Source of the DNA: Bacteroidales bacterium
Lineage (GTDB): Bacteria > Bacteroidota > Bacteroidia > Bacteroidales > WCHB1-69
NCBI GenBank assembly: GCA_017394765.1
Contig: JAFPXF010000096.1
Coordinates: 1 to 27,267, forward strand
DNA: 27,267 bases
Direction of reading: 5' to 3'
The position numbers were made by a program, and so were the translations under genes. Within the stretch, counting starts at the first letter, position 1. Each line of letters begins with the position of its first letter. The notes beneath the pieces were generated by a model, which ran no database searches, had not been told where the DNA came from, and saw only the letters and a list, made by a program, of their open reading frames with translations. This document shows positions 13,393-21,350 of the stretch, piece by piece.

Positions 13393-15522
13393 ATGAAAGT
13401 TTATCAAACCAAAGAAATAAGAAACGTTGCCATTATTGGTGGTAACCGCGTAGGCAAGACAACGTTGGCCGAAGCTATGGCTTTTCATGGCGGCGTAGTC
13501 AGCAGAAGAGGAGCTGTGGAGGACAAGAACACCATCTCCGACTACCGCGAGGTTGAGCTCGAGAGACAGCAGTCCATCCAAAGCACCGTGATGTATGCTG
13601 AGTACCAAGGGTCCAAGATCAACATGATTGATTGCCCGGGTTTTGATGACTTTATTGGTGAGACCATCGGCGCACTGCGCGTGACCGACACCGCCTTGAT
13701 GGTGATCAACAGCCAGAACGGTGTGGATGTGGGTGCTGAAATCCAATGGCGCCGCACCAAGGCCATGAACGTGCCCGTCATGTTCGTTGTCAACCAGCTC
13801 GACCACGAGAAGGCCAACTTCGACGAGACCATCCATCAACTCAAGGAGTACTTTGGAGGCAGCGTCATGCCCCTCCAGTTCCCGGTCAACGCCGGCGTCG
13901 GTTTCGATTCCGTCATCGACCTGCTCCAGATGAAGCTCCTCAAGTTCCCCGCCAACGGTGGCAAGATGGTTGTGGAAGATATTCCCGCCAACCTCGCCGA
14001 CAAGGCTGAGGAGATGCACAGTGCCCTCATTGAGGCTGCCGCTGAAAATGAAGAGTCCCTCATGGACAAGTTCTTCGAAGAAGGCACCCTTTCCGAGGAA
14101 GATATGATCAAGGGCTTGAAGTTGGGTATCGCCAACCGCGGCACCTTCCCCGTGATCTGCACCTCCGCCCGCAACGACCAAGGTGTTGAACGCCTCATGG
14201 ACCTCATCCTCAAGAACTGCCCCGCTCCTGACGAGGCACCTGCCATGAAGGCCACCAACGGCAATGAGCACAAGTGCAACGCCGCCAACCCGTTCGTCGG
14301 CTTCGTCTTCAAGACCGCCATCGAACAACACCTCGGCGAAGTTGCCTTCATCAAAATTTGTGACGGTGAAGTTGTCAAAGCTGCCGACCTGCTCAACACC
14401 ACCACCAACACCAAGGAGAGAGTCTCCCAGCTGCTCGTTTTCGCCGGTAAAAATCGCGTTGAAGTCGAGAAGGCCGTGGCTGGTGATATTGTGGCCACCA
14501 TCAAGCTCAAGTCCACCCCGACCAACACCACGCTCGTGGCCAAGGGTGATGACGTGATTGAGCCGACCGTCTATCCGGATCCCAAGTTCCGCACCGCCGT
14601 CCGCGCCAAAAACAGCGCCGATGATGAGAAATTGGGTGCCGCCCTCAATGAAATCCGCAAGGTGGACCCGACTTTCCTCATGGAACAGTCCAAGGAGCTC
14701 AAGCAGATGATCATCTCCGGCCAGGGCGAGCAACATCTCAACATCGTGAAATGGATGATTGAGAAGCTCAATAAGATTGAAGTCGAATACTACGCCCCGA
14801 AGATCCCCTACCGCGAAACCATCACGCGCTCTGCCGAGGCTATGTATCGTCACAAAAAACAATCCGGTGGTTCCGGCCAGTTCGGTGAGGTTCACATGCT
14901 CATCGAGTCCTACTATGACGGCATGCCCACCCAGACCAAATATCCGATTCGTGCCACTGAGTCTTACGACCTTCCGTGGGGCGGCAAGCTGATCTACAAC
15001 AACTGTATCGTCGGCGGTGCCATCGATGCACGCTTCATGCCCGCCATCCTCAAGGGTATCATGGAGAAGATGGAAGAAGGCCCGCTCACCGGTTCATACG
15101 CCCGTGACATCGTGGTCAACATCTACGATGGTAAAATGCACCCCGTCGATTCCAACGAATTGGCATTCAAACTCGCCGGTCGTAATGCTTTCAAAGAGGC
15201 CTTCAAAAACGCCGGCCCGAAGATCCTCGAACCTATCTACGATGTCGATATCTTTGTTCCCTCTGACCGTATGGGCGATGTGATGACCGACCTCCAAGGC
15301 CGTCGTGGTATCATGATGGGTATGGACAATGAAGGTTCCTTCCACATCATTCACGCCAAAATCCCCTTGGCAGAACTTAACAAATACTCCACTACGTTGA
15401 GTTCCATCACCTCCGGCCGTGCATCCTACAGCATGAAATTCGCCGAATACCAACAGGTTCCTATTGACCTCCAGAGCGAAATCATCAAGAAGTACGAAGA
15501 GGAAAACAAAGACGAAGAATAA
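13393..15522 (+). CDS. EF-G paralogue (EF-G2 type) with a degenerate GTPase centre
   Basis: A 709-residue translation elongation factor G-like protein. The start is ATG 13393 (MKVYQTKEIRN). The frame is open upstream, but that extension would run into the tRNA gene. The domain order is that of EF-G: G domain (about 1-270), domain II, domain III, domain IV with the QSGGSGQFGEVHMLIE motif, and domain V. The G domain departs from canonical EF-G. The P-loop is GGNRVGKTT (16-24) in place of HIDAGKTT. The switch I Thr of RGIT is Ser61. The DTPGH motif is DCPGF with Phe84 at the catalytic His position. The NKxD motif is NQLD (134-137). The same family in Bacteroides thetaiotaomicron (EF-G2) has been described as translocating without GTP hydrolysis. 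Similar behaviour is inferred here. It may be cotranscribed with tRNA-Glu, and a terminator follows. Confidence 0.9.
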   Translation: MKVYQTKEIRNVAIIGGNRVGKTTLAEAMAFHGGVVSRRGAVEDKNTISDYREVELERQQSIQSTVMYAEYQGSKINMIDCPGFDDFIGETIGALRVTDTALMVINSQNGVDVGAEIQWRRTKAMNVPVMFVVNQLDHEKANFDETIHQLKEYFGGSVMPLQFPVNAGVGFDSVIDLLQMKLLKFPANGGKMVVEDIPANLADKAEEMHSALIEAAAENEESLMDKFFEEGTLSEEDMIKGLKLGIANRGTFPVICTSARNDQGVERLMDLILKNCPAPDEAPAMKATNGNEHKCNAANPFVGFVFKTAIEQHLGEVAFIKICDGEVVKAADLLNTTTNTKERVSQLLVFAGKNRVEVEKAVAGDIVATIKLKSTPTNTTLVAKGDDVIEPTVYPDPKFRTAVRAKNSADDEKLGAALNEIRKVDPTFLMEQSKELKQMIISGQGEQHLNIVKWMIEKLNKIEVEYYAPKIPYRETITRSAEAMYRHKKQSGGSGQFGEVHMLIESYYDGMPTQTKYPIRATESYDLPWGGKLIYNNCIVGGAIDARFMPAILKGIMEKMEEGPLTGSYARDIVVNIYDGKMHPVDSNELAFKLAGRNAFKEAFKNAGPKILEPIYDVDIFVPSDRMGDVMTDLQGRRGIMMGMDNEGSFHIIHAKIPLAELNKYSTTLSSITSGRASYSMKFAEYQQVPIDLQSEIIKKYEEENKDEE

Positions 15523-15546
15523 TAATTCACACGTTCCCACATATAA

Positions 15547-15574
15547 AAGCCCGGCAGAAATGTCGGGCTTTTTT
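15547..15574. terminator. Terminator between the EF-G paralogue and nrdG
   Basis: AAGCCCGGCA (15547-15556), a GAAA loop and TGTCGGGCTT (15561-15570), then T residues. On the minus strand the same hairpin is followed by TTTTATAT. It can therefore serve both convergent transcripts, although nrdG ends about 105 bases away. Confidence 0.85.
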
Positions 15575-15622
15575 GGTTGTCTTATATTTCCACTGATTCA
15601 ACTATTGCTTAAGGAAGAGACG

Positions 15623-15654
15623 TTGGTGGCAACTAACCACCAAAAGCTCGGTGG
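15623..15654. repeat. Hairpin repeat related to the array at the window start
   Basis: TTGGTGG (15623-15629), a 7-base loop and CCACCAA (15637-15643), followed by AAGCTCGGTGG (15644-15654). The sequence CAAAAGCTCGGT following a hairpin matches the second unit of the array at 105-142. It seems to be a diverged isolated copy, lying in the 15575-15678 gap between convergent genes. Confidence 0.5.
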
Positions 15655-15678
15655 CCAGGGAACGGTGCGCGGGAAAAA

Positions 15679-16143
15679 CTATTTATAAAACCTTTCTGTA
15701 ATATCCACCATCTCCCCGTTCACCACGTGGTACATCCGTTGGTTGGTGGTGGGAGACTTGAGGCCGCCGCAATCAGGGCGGTAGGGCCCGAACTTGACGT
15801 AATCGAACAGGGATAGCAACTCGGGCGACTGGGCCTCGGGGAACGTTTCGCGCCCGGAGTACCATGCCGTGTGGAGCCGGGTGTGTTGACGGATGTGTCG
15901 CATTATCGACTTCACAGCGGGCCAGTCGCGGTCGCCGCCCATCAGCAAGACACAAGTGATGAGCTTTTCGTATTGGGCTATAAGGGAATTGAGGAGTTCT
16001 GTCGTGAGCTCCTCCCCAATATCGTCCCACAAGTGGGGGCTGTGGCACCCTTCACAATGGTTGGGGCAGTTGGTGATGTTGATGGCAAGTGAGACCTCGT
16101 CGGGGACCTCCTGGAAGACAATGTCGTAATTATAGAGCTTCAT
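15679..16143 (-). CDS. nrdG: Anaerobic ribonucleotide reductase activating protein
   Basis: A radical-SAM activase of 154 residues. It uses a [4Fe-4S] cluster and S-adenosylmethionine to place the glycyl radical on NrdD. The cluster motif is CPNHCEGC (Cys26, Cys30, Cys33), followed by the usual HSPHLWD. MGGDRDW is the second conserved segment. I chose the start at 16143 (MKLYNYDI), as in the family. An upstream in-frame ATG at 16161 would add six residues lying deeper inside nrdD. The start overlaps the nrdD stop by 14 bases, so the two are translationally coupled and share the B12-responsive leader. Length is typical. Confidence 0.95.
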   Translation of the reverse strand: MKLYNYDIVFQEVPDEVSLAINITNCPNHCEGCHSPHLWDDIGEELTTELLNSLIAQYEKLITCVLLMGGDRDWPAVKSIMRHIRQHTRLHTAWYSGRETFPEAQSPELLSLFDYVKFGPYRPDCGGLKSPTTNQRMYHVVNGEMVDITERFYK

Positions 16144-18235
16144 CGTGGGTGGCGTTGGCATAGTAGCGGCGGTGCTCTTCCTCCTGGCGTGCCTCGGAGA
16201 AACTGCTCACCCGTTTCATGTAGCCAATCACCCGGGTGAGGTAGTCGAGGTTCTTGCTGTGGCACACGGGGCACTCCTTAAGGTAGCGCTTGTCGATATG
16301 GCCGCAGTCGTTGCACACGGTGTTGGGAATATTGAAGGTAAAGTAGTTGCAGCCCTCCACGGAAGCCACGCGCAGCAGCTGGCGGTACTGGCTTTGGGAA
16401 AGGTGCTCCTCCAAGTTGAGGTGCAGGGCCGACCCGCCGGTGAGATGAGTGATGTACTTGCGGCCATGCAGACGGAACTTGTCCAACGGGTTTGTGTTCG
16501 GGTCTTCCACGATGTAGAAATAGCTGTTGTAGCAGTCGCGGGGTACCTCGTAGCCGTCCTCGCGGTCCCACTTGGCGTGCTTCACGCCCACGTTCTCGGC
16601 GGGAATCATCTCGCAGTTGAAGAGCAGATCCTTAGTGCGGTAACGCTTATTGTATGTCTCTATCAAACCGAGGATTTCCTCCACAAACTCCTGGTAGCGC
16701 GGGTTGTCGTTGATGGGGATGTGCAGGTATTCGGCGGCCTCCACGAGTCCGTTGATGCCGATGGTGAGGTATTGGCGCGACATGGCGATGTAGCCGGCAT
16801 CGAAGAGGGGCAGCATGCCCTTTTCCAACAGGTATTTGAGATTTTCGTTGTAGCAGATCTGCACCTTGTGGGTGAGGTCAACCATCTCTTCAAGGAACTG
16901 CATGTAAGGGATGTTGTTGCGGTGTGCGTACTGGATGCAGCGGTTGAGGTTGATGGTGAGCACGCTCTTGGAGCCGGTGGAGACGCCGCCGGCACCGAGG
17001 GTGTAGCTGAAGCCGTTGTCCTGAATCTCGTTGCGCAGACGGCAGCAGCTGCTCAAAGAGTCGGCATTGTCGCTGAGATAGGTGAAGAAGGAGTGGCCTT
17101 CGGCATACATCTCGGCGGTGAAGTCGCCATATTCTTGGTCAAGCACGTCGCCGTCCTTGGAAAGCAGGGCCATGGTCTCCACGGGGAAGGTGAGCACGGC
17201 GCGGGTGCGCTCCTTGTTGAACCAGCGCATGAAACGCTTCTGCAGCCAGCTGAGCGACTCCCAATGAGGCTCGCTGCCGTCGGGGAAGCGGAAGTTCCCG
17301 AAGAGGCTCTTGAAGTAGAACTTGTCATAGTAGGCGATGTTCCAGAACACGGATTGGAAATTGCGGGCGCCGGAAGGCTGGTTGATGGTATAGACCACCT
17401 GCTCGAAACAGTCGGTGATGACCTTGTCGATGGTGCGTTTCTTGAGGGAGAGATCGACAACCTCGTTGGCGCGCGTGTAGTAGTCGGTGCCGTATTCGAG
17501 TTCGATGAAGTAGTTCATGTACATCAGAAACTCGGGGGTGGCGCAGGCGCCGCTGAGCATGCTGGAGACCATGAAGACCATGTTGACGAATCCTCCGCAG
17601 AACGACTTGAGGTTGGTGGGGCGGGAAGCGTTGCCGCCGATGCTTTGGGTGCCGTTGAGCAGCCAGGGGTACATGGTCACGCTGGCGCAGTAGTTGGCGA
17701 TGCTGGTCTCGTCGTTCTTGTAGATGAAATGGTGGTTGAGATAATACAGATATTTGTCTGACAACTCTTTGCCATAAACATCCTTGATGCGGTCGCAGAG
17801 CATACGGCGGTTGAGACGTATGAAGCTGGACTTGGGCAGCTCGCCGATGAGGGTGGCGATGTTCTTGCGCTCCACATTGGCGTTGGCATCATACTTGCTG
17901 CCGGTGGCGGCGTTGCGGGCATTGCAGTAGTTGATGAGGAACTCCATCTTGTCCTTGACCTCGCGGTCCTCGTAGTGCTTCTGTCGGTAGAGGATATAGG
18001 CCTTGGCCACCTCGTAATAGCGCTCCGCCATGAGGGAACGTTCCACCTGGTTCTGGATCTCCTCCACGGCGATGCCGTCGTAGATGTTGAGACGGCTCAG
18101 AATGTTGGTCATGGCCTCTTGGGAGGCGAAACCGCCCACGGAGATGAAGGCTTTGGAGATGGCATTGCGGATCTTGTCCACCGAGAAGGGTTCCCGTTTG
18201 CCGTTGCGTTTGATGATGTATATGTCTGCGATCAT
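16130..18235 (-). CDS. nrdD: Anaerobic (class III) ribonucleoside-triphosphate reductase
   Basis: A 701-residue glycyl-radical enzyme that makes deoxynucleotides from ribonucleoside triphosphates under anoxia. The N-terminus (about 1-95, IIKRNGKREPFSVDKIRNAI) is the regulatory ATP-cone. The central barrel follows. Near the C-terminus are the zinc-site cysteines CNDC and CPVC, then RVIGYMKRV with the radical glycine at Gly671. It is activated by NrdG, encoded directly downstream. The enzyme is oxygen-sensitive and independent of cobalamin. The 5' leader contains a cobalamin riboswitch and a promoter, so expression should fall when B12 is available. This implies that a B12-dependent class II reductase (NrdJ) is encoded elsewhere. 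Length and motifs are normal. Confidence 0.97.
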   Translation of the reverse strand: MIADIYIIKRNGKREPFSVDKIRNAISKAFISVGGFASQEAMTNILSRLNIYDGIAVEEIQNQVERSLMAERYYEVAKAYILYRQKHYEDREVKDKMEFLINYCNARNAATGSKYDANANVERKNIATLIGELPKSSFIRLNRRMLCDRIKDVYGKELSDKYLYYLNHHFIYKNDETSIANYCASVTMYPWLLNGTQSIGGNASRPTNLKSFCGGFVNMVFMVSSMLSGACATPEFLMYMNYFIELEYGTDYYTRANEVVDLSLKKRTIDKVITDCFEQVVYTINQPSGARNFQSVFWNIAYYDKFYFKSLFGNFRFPDGSEPHWESLSWLQKRFMRWFNKERTRAVLTFPVETMALLSKDGDVLDQEYGDFTAEMYAEGHSFFTYLSDNADSLSSCCRLRNEIQDNGFSYTLGAGGVSTGSKSVLTINLNRCIQYAHRNNIPYMQFLEEMVDLTHKVQICYNENLKYLLEKGMLPLFDAGYIAMSRQYLTIGINGLVEAAEYLHIPINDNPRYQEFVEEILGLIETYNKRYRTKDLLFNCEMIPAENVGVKHAKWDREDGYEVPRDCYNSYFYIVEDPNTNPLDKFRLHGRKYITHLTGGSALHLNLEEHLSQSQYRQLLRVASVEGCNYFTFNIPNTVCNDCGHIDKRYLKECPVCHSKNLDYLTRVIGYMKRVSSFSEARQEEEHRRYYANATHDEAL

Positions 18236-18253
18236 AGGTTAAAATTGGTTTGT

Positions 18254-18339
18254 CAAGTTGTTCCAACAGGCAACTTGCAGGAAGGCATGGCTATCCATGA
18301 AGGATCAGTATGCTTTTGTCCCGAAAGCTACTTTTTCGG
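18254..18339 (-). promoter_or_regulatory. Expression-platform hairpins of the nrdD leader
   Basis: Between the riboswitch core and the nrdD start, read on the minus strand, are three hairpins. CCGAAA-N7-TTTCGG spans 18339-18321. CATGG-ATAG-CCATG lies near 18300-18287. CAAGTTG-N10-CAACTTG spans 18277-18254, about 18 bases before the ATG. None has a U tail, so control of translation initiation or of an alternative pairing is more likely than intrinsic termination. The mechanism is inferred. Confidence 0.4.
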
Positions 18340-18341
18340 TA

Positions 18342-18505
18342 TCAGGCAGGTCTTCTGGCTTGTTCCGCCTTTCGACGTCTTCCCAACAATGGAGAATTGT
18401 CAGTGACATGGTGCCGAAGGTTTACGTAAGAACTTCACAGCTACGGGAATAGCTCCTGATTTTCACAGGATTCCCTATTGTTCACATAGGAACCTGAAAC
18501 CGTCG
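18342..18505 (-). ncRNA. Cobalamin (B12) riboswitch
   Basis: On the minus strand the leader of nrdD carries hallmarks of the cobalamin aptamer in order. First is a TTTCAGGTTCC P1/P2 start. Then comes the core AGGGAATCCTGTGAAAATCAGG with AGC and TGTGA following. Next is GTCACTG, corresponding to the GCCACTG box, then GGGAAGACG, and the closing CCAGAAGACCTGCCTGA. The closing CCTGA can pair with TCAGG at the 5' end. Such elements bind adenosylcobalamin or related forms and switch off downstream expression. A -7 promoter element lies directly upstream, and nrdD follows after about 105 bases. In other bacteria B12 riboswitches are known to control B12-independent isozymes, including ribonucleotide reductases. 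Confidence 0.92.
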
Positions 18506-18506
18506 G

Positions 18507-18538
18507 CAAAAATAGAATTTATTCGGGTTCATTCGCAA
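18507..18538 (-). promoter_or_regulatory. Promoter of the nrdDG riboswitch transcript
   Basis: On the minus strand TTG (18538-18536), a 21-base gap, then TATTTTTG (18514-18507), matching the Bacteroidetes TTTG/TAnnTTTG consensus. Transcription would start about 7 bases further, at the 5' edge of the cobalamin aptamer. The remainder of the 18236-18710 gap holds the riboswitch, its platform and the divergent promoter at 18687. Confidence 0.7.
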
Positions 18539-18686
18539 GTTTGTTTCCAAATTTTATAAACAATGTGTTCCGATTTACTTCAAGGCAGTTATCGGGAATC
18601 TTGACGAAAATTGTTGATAAATCGGATGAGATACCTTGGCAAGATTCTCTCTTTCGGGAAGCATGATATCAAATCCCTTTTTTTCG

Positions 18687-18694
18687 TATTTTTG
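18687..18694 (+). promoter_or_regulatory. -7 promoter element upstream of the outer-membrane protein gene
   Basis: TATTTTTG matches TAnnTTTG. The implied transcription start is about 20 bases before ATG 18720. No clear -33 TTTG is visible. Confidence 0.5.
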
Positions 18695-18719
18695 CCCCCT
18701 CATAATCTGAATGCCAACA

Positions 18720-19517
18720 ATGAAGAAAACACTTGTAATATACTTGATTTGCAGCCTGTTCATCGTGTCGCTGCGGGCACAGTCCTATCGGACCGACTTT
18801 TCCAGCAAGGATTATGTCGATACCGCCGCCACGATGGTCTGGCTTGGTCCCAGCATGTCGGGCCAGCTCCCGATGGGTGCATTGCGGCAGACTTTCAAGG
18901 CCAACCTTGCCCTCGGCGCCAACGTTACCGTCAAGACCAAAAAGAACTGGACATTTGACATCAGTTTCAGCTATATGTTCGGCAGCAACCTCAGGGACAG
19001 GACTGGTGCCTTCTTGGGCGACATGGTGCGTGAGGTCGGCGGCGAATACATCATCATCGACGGCAATGGTCTCGAGTCGCAACTATACTTCGAAGGGCGC
19101 TATTGGTATGTAGGACCCTCCGTCGGCAAGGTGATCCCTGTGAGCCGATGGAAAAATTCCGGCATCTGGATTCGCTTTGGCGCCGGCTATTTCGGACACA
19201 AGATCCGAATCAATGACTACGACAACCAGGTGCCCCAACTGCTTGACGACTACAAGAAGCTTTACGACCACCGATCCTCCGGCTTCGCCATGAACCAGTT
19301 CATCGGTTATCTGTTCATCCAGAAAAACAGAATCCTCAACTTTTACGGAGGCATCGAGTTCTATGAGATTTGGTCCAAACCCAACCGCAACTATGTTTTC
19401 CCCGAAGGGCCTACCGCGAACATGAAACGCAAGTTCTCGGGGCTTGTCGGACTCAAGATTGGCTGGAACATTCCTCTTTACGAAAAAAAATCCGTGACCA
19501 CTTTCTACTATAAATAA
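18720..19517 (+). CDS. Predicted outer-membrane protein of unknown function
   Basis: A 265-residue protein using ATG 18720, which begins a normal signal peptide (MKKTLVIYLICSLFIVSLRAQ). An in-frame ATG nine bases upstream adds MPT only. The mature protein alternates polar and aromatic or glycine residues in probable strands (WTFDISFSYMFGSNL, SQLYFEGRYWYVGPSVG, IWIRFGAGYFGHKI, LNFYGGIEFYEIW, FSGLVGLKIGWNIPLY) and ends in FYYK, compatible with an outer-membrane barrel. I do not recognise a named family. It lies three bases before the waaA start, so the two genes are probably cotranscribed, which hints at an envelope role. It is divergent from the nrdDG transcript. Confidence 0.75.
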   Translation: MKKTLVIYLICSLFIVSLRAQSYRTDFSSKDYVDTAATMVWLGPSMSGQLPMGALRQTFKANLALGANVTVKTKKNWTFDISFSYMFGSNLRDRTGAFLGDMVREVGGEYIIIDGNGLESQLYFEGRYWYVGPSVGKVIPVSRWKNSGIWIRFGAGYFGHKIRINDYDNQVPQLLDDYKKLYDHRSSGFAMNQFIGYLFIQKNRILNFYGGIEFYEIWSKPNRNYVFPEGPTANMKRKFSGLVGLKIGWNIPLYEKKSVTTFYYK

Positions 19518-19520
19518 GCA

Positions 19521-20753
19521 ATGCGCGTTCTTTATACCATCGGCATCTTCTTCTACCGTCTCGGCATCGCCGTGGCTGCGCTCTTCCAAAAAAAGGCCGC
19601 GCTATGGCAGAAGGGACGCCGTGGTGAGTTTGACAAGTTGATCGCCGCCTTTGCGGGGCAGCCGCGACCCGTCTGGATCCACAGCGCCTCCCTCGGCGAG
19701 TACGAGCAGGCCCGCCCGCTCATCGAGCGCATCAAAAAGGAACGCCCCGATGTGAAGGTGCTGGCCACCTTCTTCTCGCCCTCGGGCTACGAGGTGCGCA
19801 AGAACGACCTTCTGCCCGACTATGTCTTCTACCTGCCGATGGACTTTCCCCGCAATGTGCGAAGATTTTTGGACATTGTCAATCCGCAGGCCGCGGTGTT
19901 TGTGAAGTACGAGTATTGGTACAACTATCTGCACGAACTGAGCCTTCGTCAAATTCCCTTTTACCATATCTGCGCCATATTCCGTCCCACACAGTATGTT
20001 TTCAAGCCTGTCGGAAACTGGTTTGCGGCTCATCTACGCCGTTCTTCCGGTTTTTTTGTGCAAAATGACGAGTCCGCACAGTTGCTCAAACGCATCGGCA
20101 TACCGCAATGCACGGTTTGCGGCGACACGCGCTTCGACCGCGTATATGACATCGCCAACCAACCCTACACCCTTGATTTTGTGGAGGCTTTCCGTGACAA
20201 CAGCAGGCTCATTGTGGCCGGCAGCACCTGGGCCCCCGACGAGCAGGTTCTGGCCACGGTGCTCGCTCATCTGCAAGGGTACAAGATGATTGTGGCCCCG
20301 CATGAGTTGCACCGCACGGAAGAGACAGTGCATTTCTTCAGCAGCTTCAAGGTGGTGAAATACAGTGAGATGGAAGGCAAGAAGCTGACAGGGTACGACG
20401 TGTTGGTACTCGACACCATCGGTTTGCTCAGCAAGGTCTATAAATACAGCACCCTCTCGTATGTGGGCGGGGCTTTCAAGACGGGGTTGCATAATATTCT
20501 GGAGGCTGCCGTCTTCGGTGTGCCCCTCTTTTTCGGTCCCAAGTACCAAAAATTTAACGAGGCCGTTGAACTGGTACAGCAGAAAGGCGCTTTTTCCATT
20601 ACGTCTGCTGATGAAATGGAAACAATCATTCGCCGTTTTGACGAGGAGACCGGTTTTTATGACAAAACCTGCGCCATCTGCCGCCAATATGTGGAGGCCA
20701 ACATTGGCGCTTGCGATAGAATCTATAACATCATTAAAAATTCAATACTATGA
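19521..20753 (+). CDS. waaA: 3-deoxy-D-manno-octulosonic acid (Kdo) transferase
   Basis: A 410-residue GT-B glycosyltransferase (GT30 family) that transfers Kdo from CMP-Kdo to the lipid A precursor at the inner membrane, the first step of the LPS inner core. An N-terminal hydrophobic segment (about 1-22) serves as a membrane anchor. WIHSASLGEYEQARPLI carries the catalytic Glu60, the same position as in the E. coli enzyme. VKYEYWYNYL and IFRPTQYVF are typical of the N-terminal domain. VAGSTWAPDE, IVAPHELHR and YVGGAFKTGLHNILEAAVFGVPLFFGP are the CMP-Kdo-binding C-terminal motifs. The stop overlaps the lemA start by four bases (ATGA). Confidence 0.96.
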   Translation: MRVLYTIGIFFYRLGIAVAALFQKKAALWQKGRRGEFDKLIAAFAGQPRPVWIHSASLGEYEQARPLIERIKKERPDVKVLATFFSPSGYEVRKNDLLPDYVFYLPMDFPRNVRRFLDIVNPQAAVFVKYEYWYNYLHELSLRQIPFYHICAIFRPTQYVFKPVGNWFAAHLRRSSGFFVQNDESAQLLKRIGIPQCTVCGDTRFDRVYDIANQPYTLDFVEAFRDNSRLIVAGSTWAPDEQVLATVLAHLQGYKMIVAPHELHRTEETVHFFSSFKVVKYSEMEGKKLTGYDVLVLDTIGLLSKVYKYSTLSYVGGAFKTGLHNILEAAVFGVPLFFGPKYQKFNEAVELVQQKGAFSITSADEMETIIRRFDEETGFYDKTCAICRQYVEANIGACDRIYNIIKNSIL

Positions 20754-21340
20754 AAAAACTTCTTGTTGCAATAGTAGTCATCGTACTCTTATTGCTTGCT
20801 GCATTCATTCGTCCTTACAACCAAATGGTTAACAAAGAGGAAACCTGTTCACAGGCCTGGGCCAATGTGGAAAACGCCTATCAGCGTCGTATGGACCTCA
20901 TCCCCAATCTTGTGAAAGCCGTGCAAGGTGCCGCCGATTTCGAGAAGAAGACGTTGGAGGCCGTCATCAACGCCCGTGCCAAGGCCACGTCTGTGCAGGT
21001 GGATCCCTCCAATCTTACGGAAGAGTCCATCGCCAAGTTCCAGGCCGTTCAGGACGAGCTCAGCTCTGCCTTGAGCCGTCTCCTGGTCACCATCGAACGT
21101 TATCCCGACTTGAAGGCGAACCAGAACTTCCTTGAGCTGCAAGCCCAGTTGGAGGGCACTGAAAACCGCATCTCGACAGAGCGCAACAAGTACAACGAAA
21201 CGGTGCAGGCCTACAACTCCTACATCCGCAAGTTCCCGAACAACATTGTGGCCGGTGTTTGCAACTTCGAAAAGAAGGGCTATTTCAAGGCTGCTGAAGG
21301 TGCTGACAAGGCCCCGGAAGTGGAATTCAATTTCGACTAA
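20750..21340 (+). CDS. LemA family protein
   Basis: A 196-residue protein with one N-terminal membrane helix (about 3-20) and a long helical bundle outside the membrane. Family features are ENAYQRRMDLIPNLVKAVQG, the EKKTLEAVINARAKAT segment and NRISTERNKYNETVQAYNSYIRKFP. LemA proteins are widespread and of uncertain molecular role, thought to act at the envelope. They are often encoded next to TPM-domain proteins, as here, where the next gene starts 10 bases on. It overlaps waaA by four bases and so is part of the envelope operon. Confidence 0.95.
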   Translation: MKKLLVAIVVIVLLLLAAFIRPYNQMVNKEETCSQAWANVENAYQRRMDLIPNLVKAVQGAADFEKKTLEAVINARAKATSVQVDPSNLTEESIAKFQAVQDELSSALSRLLVTIERYPDLKANQNFLELQAQLEGTENRISTERNKYNETVQAYNSYIRKFPNNIVAGVCNFEKKGYFKAAEGADKAPEVEFNFD

Positions 21341-21350
21341 CCAATTGTAG

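Noticed and set aside
13351..14895. A 514-codon ORF antisense to the EF-G paralogue.
   Set aside because: It is a mirror of the strongly biased codons of the EF-G gene. It has Leu/Gly/Val/His-rich composition, shows no domain and has no promoter.
16145..17761. A 538-codon plus-strand ORF inside nrdD.
   Set aside because: Antisense shadow of a confidently identified gene. It is Val/Ala/Gly/His-rich and has no recognisable motif.
18258..18452. Short plus-strand ORF before the outer-membrane protein gene.
   Set aside because: It lies on the complement of the cobalamin riboswitch and its platform, which explains the conserved-looking sequence.
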